From contig CM076144.1 in NCBI GenBank assembly GCA_038025085.1, forward strand, positions 47,904,001 through 47,968,000: DNA of 64,000 nt, written 5' to 3'. Shown here in pieces: positions 35,385 through 46,260 of the stretch (positions are counted from its first letter, which is position 1; every line of letters begins with the position of its first letter). Under the pieces are notes generated by a model, which did not search any database, was not told where the DNA came from, and saw only the letters and a list, made by a program, of their open reading frames with translations. A program made the position numbers and the translations under genes. The stretch is from Tetragonia tetragonoides (Eukaryota; Streptophyta; Magnoliopsida; Caryophyllales; Aizoaceae).

Positions 35385-36240
35385 TGTTATTCTCTCTTCG
35401 AATGGAAGAAGCTCTTTAGCTTTTATTGTAATATTTTCGTGAAAATAACTCCAACGAATTTTATATCCTGATGCTAGCTAAGCGAGTTCGTTAGCTATTT
35501 TGTTTTCTATTCGAGGGATATAGTATATTCTTACTTCATAAAAATATTCCATTAACTTCTTAATTCTGGCATTGCCCAAAATTGCTGTCGAGCTAAAGCT
35601 TTTATGATTACGTTCTTAGCCCCTAATTCGAGAAGGCTTTCTAATCCTAAAATTAAGGCTTCATATTCTGCCCTATTATTTGTACATGGCCCATCTAATT
35701 GTATTGCAATTTTCGTAGGGACTCTTGTTGGAGATATTAACTATATCCCCGCTCCTGCTCCTCTTTTAGTAGAAGAGCAATCAAAATATAATTTCCATGG
35801 GACTAATTCAATATAGTTCTCTTCAAATTGATTTTCTGAATCAACTTCAATTGATGGATGATCTGCTAAGAAATCAGCCAATACTTGCCCTTTTATCGCC
35901 TTTTGTAGTGTATATCTTATATCGAATTGAAGAAGGTGAAGGCTCCATTTGTTTAGTCTTCCCTTTAGCAATGGTTGTAACAACATATATTTTAATATAT
36001 CTGTTGGGGATACCACTTCGATGGTAAAGGACATAAAATAATGTCTTATTTAGTGAGGCAAAGTACAAACTATAACACCACTTTTCGATTGGTGTATATC
36101 TAGTTTCTGTATCTGCCAAATAGTCTTTGATAGGTAGAATATTGCTTGCTCTTTTCCATTATCATTCTCTTGTACCAGTAAACATCCCATTGATGTGTCT
36201 CCTGTCGAAAGATACAATCTTAATGGTTTTCTCATTCGTG
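35385..36240 (-). pseudogene. RNase H region(s) of the Tat-lineage element
   Basis: First a Ty3-type RT-linked RNase H stretch (MRKPLRLYLSTGDTSMGCLL, EQAIFYLSKTI), then after GQVLADFLADHP a second RNase H-like start WKLYFDCSSTKRGAGAGI. Two successive RNase H-like segments are a mark of the Tat lineage. The usual DGS of the second one reads DCS. Several frameshifts. Confidence 0.8.
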
Positions 36241-36241
36241 G

Positions 36242-37341
36242 GGGAATTAATATTGGTGGTTTAGATAAGTACTCCTTTATCCTATCGAAGGTTTCTTGGT
36301 GTATTGGTTTCCATTAGAATTCTTCTCCTTCCTTGGACTTTAGAAGCGATGAGAAATTCTTAGTTTTGTCTGCTAGATTAGATATAAACCTTCGAACGAA
36401 ATTGATTTGCCCCAAGAATCTTTGAAGCTCCTTCTTATTCGTAGGGGGCTTTGCTTCTAAAATTGCTTTTGCTTTATTCTTATTAATTTCAATCCCTCGT
36501 TGGTGGATAATAAATCCCAGAAAGTTACCTACTTGAACTCCAAAAGCACATTTGAGTGGGTTCATCTTTAATTTATATTTTCTCATTCTTTTGAATGAAC
36601 TTTCTAAATGATCTAGATGATCTTTATGTGACTGTGATTTTATTACTACATCATCTATATATACTTCCATGAATTTTCCTATCATATCGTGGAATAGGTA
36701 ACTCATAGTCCTTTGATATGTTGCCCCTGCATTCTTAAGGCCAAAAGGCATCACTACTCATTCGGATGTCCCTAAGGATCCTGGGCATCTGAATGTTGTT
36801 TTATGTCTATCTTCCTTAGCTATTCGTAATTGATAATACCATGAATATCCGTCCATAAAAGATAGAACTTTATGTCGAGATGGTGCATCGATTAGAGTAT
36901 CAGCTACTGGCATGGGATATTCGTCTTTTGGGCTGGCTCTATTCATATCCCTAAAATCTATACATACTCTAATTTTTTCCTTCTTTTTAATTACCGGAAC
37001 TACATTTGCTAACCATTCTACGTATTTGGCTGGCCTGATGAATTTTGCTTCTAGTAAATTCTCTCTCTCTTTTTTTATTCCAAAACTACTTCTGGGGCTA
37101 TCCTTCGTGGAGTTTGCAAAATTGGCCTACAATCCTTTTTGATGGGTAGATCATGTTGAGCTATTTGAGTATCAATCTCAGGCATTTCATGATGAGCCAA
37201 GGCAAAGCAATCCTTGTGTTCGTTAAGGATCTTGGCGAAGTTTTCCTTCTCTTCTATGGGTAACTTCGTACTGATATAAGTTATTCTAGGATTTTCTTTA
37301 GTTCCCAAATTAACTTCCTCTAATGGAGCTTGTATTTCCAT
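36242..37341 (-). pseudogene. Reverse transcriptase of the Tat-lineage element
   Basis: Motifs in order: CFALAHHEMPEID, DEYPMPVADTLID, LSFMDGYSWYYQL, MPFGLKNAGATYQR, and the catalytic FMEVYIDDVVIKSQ, then FLGFIIHQRGIEIN. An in-frame TGA at 36758-36760 replaces a tryptophan codon expected just before MPFGLKNAG, and there is a frameshift near 37075. Otherwise well preserved. Confidence 0.93.
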
Positions 37342-37633
37342 TTTTATATCTTCATTCTTTTCCCAGGTTCGTTCTGGAACTTCATATATGATATTTTCTT
37401 CTTATATCTCTTTCAATTCATTAGTCATTGCATGAATTAATTTTTGTTCACTGTTTAACCCTGCCACAATTCTTAGAGTTTTATCTAAGGCATTCTTTAA
37501 TTCAACTACAGCACCATTTTCTTCGTAAAAAACATCTGTATTAATTCGAATAGGATTTTTACAAGCTATTGTTCTAAACATAATAACTATTTACATTATA
37601 AGACAATAATTACAACTATTTCTAGTCCTATCT

Positions 37634-38239
37634 CTAGGAAGCTGTAATTTTCAAAGGTCCTTCCTTTAGCTTGTTGCTAAAGTCCTTGGCCTTTGCTTCG
37701 GTATCTTCTTCTGGCCTTCGACTGACTCCTTTCTGTCGTTGTTGTTCGAGCAACTCTATTCGAATTGGTGCACATTCTCCTATGTAGAACCTGGCTTCCA
37801 CAAAATTGGCAGTGGTTAGATGAGGCTTTTCTTCTGCTTTTACAGTTTCAAACTTTTTGCCATTCCAAATTATTAGTATTTGGTGTAAAGTAGATGGTAT
37901 GCAATAATTGTTATGAATCCAATCTCTTCCTAGTAATGCTTGATAACTAGAGCTAGTATCGACTACAAAAAAGGCAGTATAGGAGATCGTATTTCCTACT
38001 TTAATTTTGACTAGTAACAGTCTATTCGATTTAGTGGCTTGTCCAGAAAAGTCGTATACTGCTACATCTGCAATTATTAAGTCCTTAGTGGATTTTCCTA
38101 AAAATGGAAAGGTAGATAATGGTAGCACATTCACGGCTGCTCCATTATCAATTAGAACCCTATTTATCCTTACATTATCAATTTCTGCTTTGATATATAA
38201 AGGTTTAATATGATTATAACTTATGGTTTTTCTATCCAA
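37634..38239 (-). pseudogene. Aspartic protease region of the Tat-lineage element
   Basis: Open for 201 residues. The flap/active-site region reads VLIDNGAAVNVLPLSTF, followed by ALLGRDWIHNNYCIPSTLHQ, a constant feature of Tat-lineage proteases. The active-site triplet is D-N-G instead of the usual D-T/S-G. Downstream is a charged linker (EDTEAKAKDFSNKLKEGPLK). It is separated from RT by a short gap with stops. Confidence 0.85.
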
Positions 38240-38392
38240 TAAATCCTTAAAAATTGGGTCTACATCATGTTCACAAGTACAGGCCTCAGTTTCTTCGATA
38301 TCTGAAATATTTAGGTCCTCATAACACCTTAAATCTAGAAGTGTATCTTCAATAAATTCATATGGTGAATCATCTAACGTAGAAGTTAAGTT

Positions 38393-41300
38393 TCATTCTA
38401 ACTCTAGTGGAGATGGAGAGGATGTACCTGATTGGGCCACAAATTCGTAGGCTTCATCTTCCTCCTCGATCTCGTGCCATCGAGGTTGATCCTTGCTTCG
38501 TCCTTCTTGCTGGATCTCTAGGTGCATGACTTCTACCATGCTGACTTCAACTTTATCCTCGAAATTCAAAGTCCGCTGTATTGCTTGCGTTCGAGCAAAC
38601 TTCTCATCATTGACGTAAATTTTGATTCCGTCATTAGAGGTATACTCGTCTTCCTCTCTGTCTCTCCTTTCGAACTTGCTAGAGTGGACTTTCACATCTT
38701 TAATTTGATCACTGAGGGTATCTATATCTACCCCGTCGCTTCCCCTGGTTGGACATTCGATTTGTCCAACTTGGATTTGCAATGTTCCTTTCGACATTGC
38801 ATCCTCATTAATCTTTAGTTGGTTGATGAGTGCTTTCTGTTGCTTTTTCATTGCAACTTGAGCCCTTGCATGACTCAATTTCTCAGCCACTTGTCTTCGT
38901 TACTGGGCTTTTAAAGGGATGTTCCCTAATTGAGTCATGTTAGAGGATCGGGTATCTTTGAAATACCCAAAAGTCCTCATGTTCTGCTGAGGTAATCCTC
39001 CTCTTAGGGCATATCTGCCCCCCAACCTGCCACCTCTTCCTCCTCGATACCCTCATCCTGTAGGAAATACATCCGTTCGTGGACATTTGGGTATTCCATA
39101 ACTTCGTTGATAGGCAGGTATCCAATTTGGATCATTGGGTATAATCTGTAATCGCACTAATTCGAAGTGCAAAATATCAGAATAGTCAGGGCATACCACC
39201 TTCTGTAACCCCTTTAGATTGGTAGCAATTTTCGGAGATACTACCCCTTTTGTTTCGAGGGCTTCCTTATAAGTCTTATCCCTGGCAGTGGTTGTCTGTT
39301 CCTTACTGGCAGACCTCACCTTCTGCTGATGCACTTCGATGTCGTCAGCAGATTCCATTCCTAAAGTGACCTTTTTGACATAGGTCAACTCAATTGTTCC
39401 TGTTCCATTTGCTTGGCAACGAACCTTCGGAATAACTGACATTGGTCAGTAGTGTGTAGTGATTCATGTGCCACCTACACATTCCTTCCAACCCTTCGTC
39501 CTTGACTTTTTGGAAGGTCAAAATACCCTGGTCAATATATCTGTTAAACATGATGTTTGCCATCTTTGTGTAGCTCGATACCTGTAAACATGAAATAGTA
39601 GATGTATCAATATCTATCATATTTACTTCTAAGGTTTATTGAAAAGGATCTTTTTCAATCTCTGTTTTATCTTCTTCGGGAAAAAACAGTTCCTTATCAT
39701 CTATCTTCTTCTGTATAATATTTCGAAAATATGTAGAGTCATTGGTTCTATGTGTTGTAGTATTATGCCATTTACAGTATGGCTTCTTCTCCAATTCTGA
39801 ATTCGAATGTATCCTAATATTCCTGATCCTTCTAATTTTCTTATTAACAAGTAACCAGTCGAATATTTTATCAGTTTTCATTGTGTCAAAGGAATACTTC
39901 TTAGGTTTCCCCTCTATTTCGACTAAAATGTCTTTCTTTTCGAGTTTAGGACAAGAAAAGGGTGGTCCTTTCTTAAATTCAGTATAATCTATTTCGAATG
40001 AATCCTCAAATACCCATGGTGCTTCTACTTCGAATGCATTAAAACCTTGGTGTTTTCTTTGACTTTATTCCCTAAGCATATTTTCATATCGTATTGCACT
40101 TTCTGCTAATTCCCTAAAATTGTGGAAAGGAAGACCATCAAATTTCTTTCTATATTCTATAGCCATATTTTCTTTGGCTAATTGTACAAATTCTTTTTCA
40201 GGTAAATTGTGTGACAACGTATCCTAGCCCTTTTAAATCTTGATAGATATTCTTCTACTGATTCTCCAGTATGTTGTAGTATTCTAGCTAAATCACTCAT
40301 CAAAATACCCGGGTCGGTCCTGGTAAAGTGATTTTGGAAGTGAAATTGCATTTCTTCCCAACTATGAATCGAATTTGGGGCTAGGCTTATATACCAATTA
40401 AAGGCAGTTCCAATTAAGAAACTAGGGAACATTCGAAGTTTTAAATATTCGTTATATGTTGCTTCCCTACATTGACTTGAGAATCTAGCTACATGCTCTA
40501 AAGCAGAGACATTATCTTCTCCTGAGAATAGAGTAAAATCAGAAACTCTAAATCCTCGAGGAAACGGGTGTGCTCTATCTACCCAATCAGGATAAGACTT
40601 ACTCGTTAGAGGCCTGTGTACTTTTCTTAGGGTTAGTCCATATAGTCTTTCCAAAATTTGTTCAATTTGTGATTGAATAGGCTCCTCTCCCATCATTCCT
40701 GGCATCAAATGAAGGTAATGCAGTGGGTTGTGCACTGTATGGGTGATTATTAATATCATTTGTTCCATACCTTGGGTTATTATATTGTGAACTTTGGCCA
40801 AAATTCGTTGGCCTTCTCCCCTGATAATTCCCTTTGAAGGGCTGGTAGGGATTTCCCTGTCCTACGGGGATATATTCGAGTGGATTAGCTTCAGGATACA
40901 TAGGCTGTGAAGATATATTAGATGTCCTGGGATATTCGAAAGGAATCCCAGGGGTTTTATCTTTTCCTATGTTATTTCTATCTCCTGTAGGCCCTAACCT
41001 AAATTCGTATTTAATTCTAGGAGATGATGTTAAATTAATAGGATTCGATGATTGTCCCGTTTCAAAGTTCCTAAATGTTCATTGAGGCTCCCTAGGAAAG
41101 CCTGGTGGATATCCTATATGTGACTCGATATTATCTCCTATAGGTGTTTTATCTTTTAAAGTTTCTCCGCCCAACTGTATGACCTTTTCGATGAGTTGGT
41201 TATGCTTTTCAATATGTGACTCTAGATTAACTGTCACAATGGTAGCCATGCTTTTCGACAAGGCTGAAAATGTAGAATTAAAGGTCTTGTTTATATCTAG

Positions 41301-41640
41301 TGTAATTTTATTTGCTTCCCTAGCTAGACTATCTTTCGAATCTGCAGCTACATTTTCAATAATTTGGTGACAAACCCTTCAAGTTTCGTGTGCTAAGGCT
41401 CTATATTGGTCATTATACTCTTTTCGTTGGCTTTCTCGAGCAGCCAATAGAGTTTCTTTCATACATTCCACAAACTTCTCATAAATTTATTGTTTATCAA
41501 ATTTTGATTTTCGTGGAAATTCTTCATGAGAAGATGAGCCTTGAGGTTGGGATGCTGCATACGAAGCATTATCCTCTCTTTGGGCACTCATATCACCAGA
41601 TATATTTCTTACCTGAGACCTAGTTTGAGGCATTAAAAAT
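38393..41640 (-). pseudogene. gag of the Tat-lineage element, fragmented
   Basis: The capsid (retrotrans_gag) region is clear at 40178-40620: FPRGFRVSDFTLFSGED, LKLRMFPSFLIGTAFNWYIS, FQNHFTRTDPGILMSDLARI, ESVEEYLSRFKRARIRC. Downstream pieces include KPYCKWHNTTTHRTNDSTYF (39636-39881), part of the C-terminal gag of these elements, and charged linkers at 38393-38890. At least five frame changes separate the pieces. N-terminal gag (41079-41640) is poorly conserved. Confidence 0.85.
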
Positions 41641-41666
41641 GTTTATTCGTGGAGTGTATTTCGTTA

Positions 41667-41684
41667 CTCCCACTGTGGTCGCCA
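41667..41684 (-). promoter_or_regulatory. Primer binding site of the Tat-lineage element, tRNA-Arg-like
   Basis: The minus strand reads TGGCGACCACAGTGGGAG, four bases from the LTR terminus at 41689. The 5' part fits a tRNA-Arg 3' end, in line with Tat/Ogre elements; compare 760-776. Confidence 0.65.
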
Positions 41685-41688
41685 AATT

Positions 41689-42356
41689 TGTTGATGTGCT
41701 TGGTACTTAGGGGTCACAAGCAACCTATAAGGGCAGTCCTACGCACCCTAAAAGGTCCTAAAAAGGGTCGAGGACTATCTTGGAGCAGGCTGATCCCTAT
41801 TCGAACCCACTCCTCCACTACCCAACACTACTCGGTCAAGAGGTGGACACTTAGCAACAATGACAGTTATTATATTCGAATACTTCAGCAGAAAGCCACA
41901 CAAGCAAGCATAAGTTGGAACTTTAAAAGAGCAGGATTTAGGAAGGAATATTAAACATACTTCATTCGATCAGAGTAAGACATATATTCGATTCAAAGCA
42001 CAAAATAAAAGATAAAGCAATTATACCTCAAAAGAAGGCGCCATTGCTGAGTGATTTGGTTACACTTGCTCGAAGAGCCTAAACTGATAATCTACTCCTA
42101 AGATACACTAACACTACTCTAATGTCTACTTTATAACGTCTTGTCAATATGAGCTCTGCTGCCTTGTTCTTCTGTTCCTTCTTGTATTTATAGGGGTCTA
42201 AGATAACTGCCCATGATCTAGTCGTTCTTCTTCTTGTCCACTTCCTTCATGCTGGTGTCCAACTTCCCCCACGTTTTCCACTTCTCTTGACTTTCTTCGT
42301 ATTCTTCCTTTCTAACTGATATTTGTATTATCCCTTCGTACAACTGTTTTCGCGCG

Positions 42357-42403
<47 letters not shown>

Positions 42404-42425
42404 CACACACACACACACACACAGG
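41689..42425 (-). repeat. 5' LTR of the Tat-lineage element
   Basis: Starts TGTTGATGTGCTTGG on the plus strand and matches 28828-29490. TATAAATA on the minus strand near 42186 is the likely promoter. The outer end lies in an (AC)n tract (42362-42422), which makes the terminus and target duplication unreadable. Confidence 0.85.
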
Positions 42426-42656
42426 CCCGCTTTTTCACGCCCATGCTCGTGACTCGTACTAACAGTGTCCATGCCAATGGAGGAAAGCTTTTGAGGGCTT
42501 TCCAGGAAACCTCTGTTATATATTGTGAGAATTAATAAGACACGTGAGTCAATGATCATGTCAAAAGCAGCATTATTCTAAATTATCTCAGGTTTCTTTT
42601 ATGCTAATATATGTTATATGTACTGAATATCATATTGAAATGGTACTACTATTATA

Positions 42657-42900
42657 CTCCCTCCGTTTCAAATTAAGCTTCATGTTGTACTTTTTGAGTC
42701 AAACTTTACAAAATTTGACTTGTGATTTGTCAAAGAAATACGAAGATTATACATTACCAAAATAGTATTTTTAGATTCATTTTTAATTGTACTTTCACAA
42801 TATCAACTTCTTATAATTTTGATATTAATATAGATAGTCAAAGTATTATCTTGTAGACTGCGTAAAAAGAAACAAGAAGCTTAATTTGGAACGGATGTAG
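42657..42900. mobile_element. Stowaway-type MITE
   Basis: 244 bp. The ends CTCCCTCCGTTTCAAATTAA and TTAATTTGGAACGGATGTAG are inverted repeats with TA duplicated at 42655-42656 and 42901-42902. Same family as the copy at 9656. It lies just upstream of the PGIP-like pseudogene promoter. Confidence 0.92.
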
Positions 42901-43042
42901 TAATAAACTCACGATCAATATGCAGGTGTGAAAATCTAATTTCCTTGAAAAGGAATCTGCACTCCAATGTTTGGTCTCTAATCTCTATATAAAGAGCTTC
43001 ATCTGTTTAGTACTACTTCAAATAAGTGTAGAACTCTTAAAA

Positions 43043-43841
43043 ATGGCACCTACAAAATGTTTTTTTTTTCATCTTCTTCACCCTTTTCAACTCTTCTCTC
43101 TCCTTAGATCTTTGTGATCCACAAGAACAGAAGATCCTTTTTTCTTTTTTTTTGAAAAAGCAAGGAAGTCGACCATATTTGGCCATGAGTACACAGACTC
43201 AAACGGAAGAAATCAAAACAAGTAAACAAAAGGACACATAAAATCAATCTGTAACAGAAGATGTTGACGATTTCATTGCACTGTCATTTCTTCAATTTTG
43301 CTAAGGAACCAAGTCACGACGTGAACCAGCAATACAAACTCCGGTACCTCACCGCTAGGACAAACACCAACGTCACCATGGTCAATAACAACCCATCAAA
43401 GGTGGCCAGTAGTTTTGAAGTAATAGCAAACAACAGTAAAAGAAATCGATTAATAAAATCTGATTCAACCAATGATCCACCAACAACAACAACTTCTTGT
43501 TCCTTCTAAAACCCCCAAATCACCAGCCCAAGCAAGAATCTTGAGCAGAATTTGAAAGTACCTACCAAATTGTTGAAATCCTACACCACAAGCCCCCAAC
43601 CAACAGGCTCCAAAGTGACGCAAGAGGCTGGATTAAGATGACTTACTGCAAATCCATTTACTGACTCCCACTAAATTAAGAGAGTGCCTTATCATAAAAT
43701 CAAAGATAACTATGTGAAACAGTCAGTTTAAGATTCTTGCCTTTTAGAAAAGGTCTGCAATCAAATATCTAACAGATTATGACTAATGAGAACAAATTTG
43801 CTGACAAAAGTTACTCTCAAGCATCGCCTTCTTTAGGCTAA

Positions 43842-43883
<42 letters not shown>

Positions 43884-45470
43884 TCATTCTTATGGCTTGC
43901 TCAGCCTGGAATGAAGAGTTGTCTTTATGATCGAACAAACTCAAATAAATATGGCTATGCAAAACAATTTCTTGAAAAGTTGGGTACCCACAACAAGAAA
44001 TCAAAGGACTTACCGGAGAACATTAAAAATTCACAGATCAAGTGATCGAAACGCTAATCGATGACAAAATATTGAAAGTATTAATCAACTTCTTTGATAA
44101 GAGACCAAAATCGCAATCTAGGGTTCTTGGAGTGGGATGTAAATCCACCCAAAGATGAATGGGGAAAATGAAAAGAAACTCAGATTCGTGCTAGGAAATG
44201 GCGAATTAGAAGAAATTCCAACAAGTGGGATGTGGGATCTTGGGGAAATAATTTTGCTTGAGATTTGTTGACATTCTTGAAAGATTTGGGGCTACGTTTC
44301 TGTTTCTCTTAAATTTCTCTCTCATAGGCTTAGGAAGGTCTTAGATAGAAGGGCTCTGCCCCCTTCTCTCTAAAGCTATGAAAACATCACCCAACCAATC
44401 TCTGCTCTCAATAAATTTTCGAACTAACCAACTTGCCTACAAGAACAGAAGGTCATTCTCAATATCAAAAGCCATTTTGGCAACCCTTCATCTTTAGTCT
44501 CTTGGGATCCTAAAACTGATTGTTGCACAGGTTGGCAAGACATTTATGGTGACCAAGGCCATGTTTACATTATGGGAATCAGCGATGTTCTTGATTTCCA
44601 CGGTGAACTCCCATCAAATTTGGACCAACTTCATTCTCTCTCCTCCCTAAGGTTTCAGCGTATGCCTCACCTCTCAGGCACAATACCATCTTCTATTGGC
44701 AAACTCACAAAACTAACCGAGCTAAGCATTTCTGAGACCAATGTAACTGGCCCAATCTCTAATTTCCTGTCCAATCTCACAAAACTTGATAGACTCTTTC
44801 TCAATTCTAATGGGCTTACCGGGCCCAAACCTGACTTCTTGGGTGGGCTTAAGAGCTTGTTATATCTAGACCTCTCTTCCAACAAACTCACGGGCCCGAT
44901 CCCTCCAACCTTGGCCCAACTCACCAAGATCGAGTTCCTTAGTCTTAGCTCGAACAAGTTGTCTGGCTCGATTCCTGATTTTCTAGGGCGACAATTGAGG
45001 AATCTAATCACCATCGACCTCGAGTCCAATAGTTTGTCAGGGTTAATCCCGGCCTTTATTGGTATTCTTCCCAATTTGACTACACTCACTCTTTCGAGTA
45101 ACAGGTTGACCGGGTCAATCCCTAAATCATTAGGACGTGCTAATATATTGTCACTCAAGCTCTCTAACAATAAAATCAACGGCGATGCTTCGTTGTTGTT
45201 TGAGAAGAGCAATACTGCTATCATTTTTATGGAGCTCGACAATAATATTTTGAAGTTTGACTTTTTAAACGTGGACCTAGCTCGTAATCTGAGGAGTATC
45301 ATTGTTAGCCACAATATGATATATGGGTCTCTTTCCAAAAGGTTCGGCCAATTAGAAGTGGACTCTGTTGATGTGAGTTATAATCAACTTTATTTGTGGT
45401 CCAATTCCGAATGGGCGATGATTCAAACGAGTCAATGCAAGTATCTTTGGCCACAATGGCACGAGTTTTA
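43043..45470 (+). pseudogene. Polygalacturonase-inhibitor-like LRR pseudogene A
   Basis: TATATAAA at 42986 and ATG at 43043 (MAPTKCFFF) start a secretory signal; a frame change at the T-run is followed by the mature start LCDPQEQKIL. The gene is then cut by a 1.3-kb retrocopy (43137-44438) and resumes SSLVSWDPKTDCC, then ten or so plant extracellular LRRs (LxxLxLSSNKLTGPIPxxL). It closes with SKRFGQLEVDSVDVSYNQL, after which a frameshift destroys the C-terminal cysteine cap normally ending CLCGGPLPACK. PGIPs are cell-wall proteins that block fungal polygalacturonases; here only the LRR part could be translated. Confidence 0.88.
43137..44438 (-). mobile_element. Poly(A)-tailed retrocopy inserted in PGIP-like pseudogene A
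   Basis: Bracketed by a 16-bp duplication of host sequence, ACAAGAACAGAAGATC (43121-43136) and ACAAGAACAGAAGGTC (44439-44454). On the minus strand it ends in AAAAAAAAAGAAAAAAG, as expected of LINE-driven retroposition of an mRNA. The body starts with a 5' UTR-like stretch, and an ATG TTC TCC G followed by GTAAGTCC...TTCCAG (about 44020-43908) looks like an unspliced intron. Near 43500-43310 it codes for a small protein tail with a hydrophobic stretch (NRFLLLLFAITSKLLATFDG, LLLTMVTLVFVLAVRYRS). A run of 38 A at 43843-43880 is internal. Source gene not recognised. Confidence 0.78.
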
Positions 45471-46260
45471 ATAAAACTAAACTTTGACATGACTTTGCAA
45501 GTAAATACTCCCTCCGTACCCCTGTGGCACGAGTTTTAATAAAACTAAACTTTGACATGACTTTGCCACTTATGCCCTCACTCCCTTGGCTTTCTCATTC
45601 TCTCTCCTCCCACAATAGACCTTTCTCTCTCCTCTTTCTAACCCACCAGCCACCATAACCACCTATCTTTCTCTCTCCTCCCTCACCTCTCTCCCGTCCC
45701 CCACCCCACAAAAGCCCCCACCACCCCTCTCTCTCTCTCTCTCTCTCCCTCAAGTCACCAGATCCACCACGACACCACCCCCCCCCGAAACCCCACCCAC
45801 CACCACCCTTGAAACCACCAACCTCCGAAAACCCACCCACCACCACCCATGAAACCCCACCCCCGAAAACCTACGGAAAACCCCCATCCACCACCAAATC
45901 CCCATCTACCACCAAACCCCACCACGAAAAGATGAGAGAGGAGAGAGAGATGAGCAGAAAAAGAGCCCCATAGGAGAGAGGGCCCGCGAGGAGAGAGAAA
46001 GTCGTGGGAGTGGCGTGGGTAGCTAGCCATTAGAAGTTGCAACCCACCGCCAAGAGAGAGAAAGTATGCCGTAGTGATGGGTGGGTAGAGTGAGAAAGTC
46101 AGTGGGGAATGGTGAAAGATGACCATTAGAAGCAAGGGGCAAAATGTAATTTCATAAGAAAAACTTTACCAAAAAAAAACTGTAAGTGTAAATAAGGGAT
46201 GACCAAAAAGAAAACTGTAAGCGTAAGAGAGTAATGTGGATGCATATACGGGATTCATGT
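45471..46260. repeat. Low-complexity insert with a direct repeat after PGIP-like pseudogene A
   Basis: TGGCACGAGTTTTAATAAAA plus ACTAAACTTTGACATGACTTTGC is present twice (45457-45504 and 45521-45568), separated by a Stowaway-like CTCCCTCCGTACC. CT-rich and CCACC-rich DNA follows to about 46100, then A-rich sequence. Long glycine/histidine-rich frames on the minus strand come from the simple sequence and are not genes. Confidence 0.6.

Larger units (their letters stand above)
28828..42425 (-). mobile_element. Ty3/gypsy Tat-lineage LTR retrotransposon carrying an antisense gene
   Basis: Similar direct LTRs at the two ends, minus-strand gag, protease, RT, RNase H and integrase in Ty3 order, and a plus-strand gene between integrase and the 3' LTR. 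The size (13.6 kb), the tRNA-Arg-like primer site, the extra RNase H-like stretch and an extra ORF downstream of pol all point to the Tat lineage (Ogre/Retand relatives). All element genes on the minus strand carry stops or frameshifts. No target duplication was found: the left flank is ATCTT, not seen past the right LTR, whose outer end dissolves into an (AC)n run. Confidence 0.9.

Noticed and set aside
34222..36027. Plus-strand frames over the integrase/RT region
   Set aside because: They are antisense shadows of the minus-strand pol domains, with no domain of their own; only 29998-33324 holds a supported plus-strand gene.
42323..42535. His/Thr-repeat peptide
   Set aside because: Translation of the (AC)n microsatellite at the LTR edge.
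43843..43880. Poly(A) run as the tail of the retrocopy
   Set aside because: It is on the plus strand inside the insert, whereas the insert's real tail is at 43137-43155 on the minus strand next to the target duplication; the run is an internal T-tract of the copied RNA or an expansion.
44667..45338. 223-codon minus-strand frame
   Set aside because: Antisense shadow of the LRR repeats in PGIP-like pseudogene A; leucine-rich codons give an open opposite frame.
45595..46135. Glycine-rich minus-strand protein of 83-126 residues
   Set aside because: Purely a translation of CCACC/CT simple sequence; no conserved domain, start context or splice structure.
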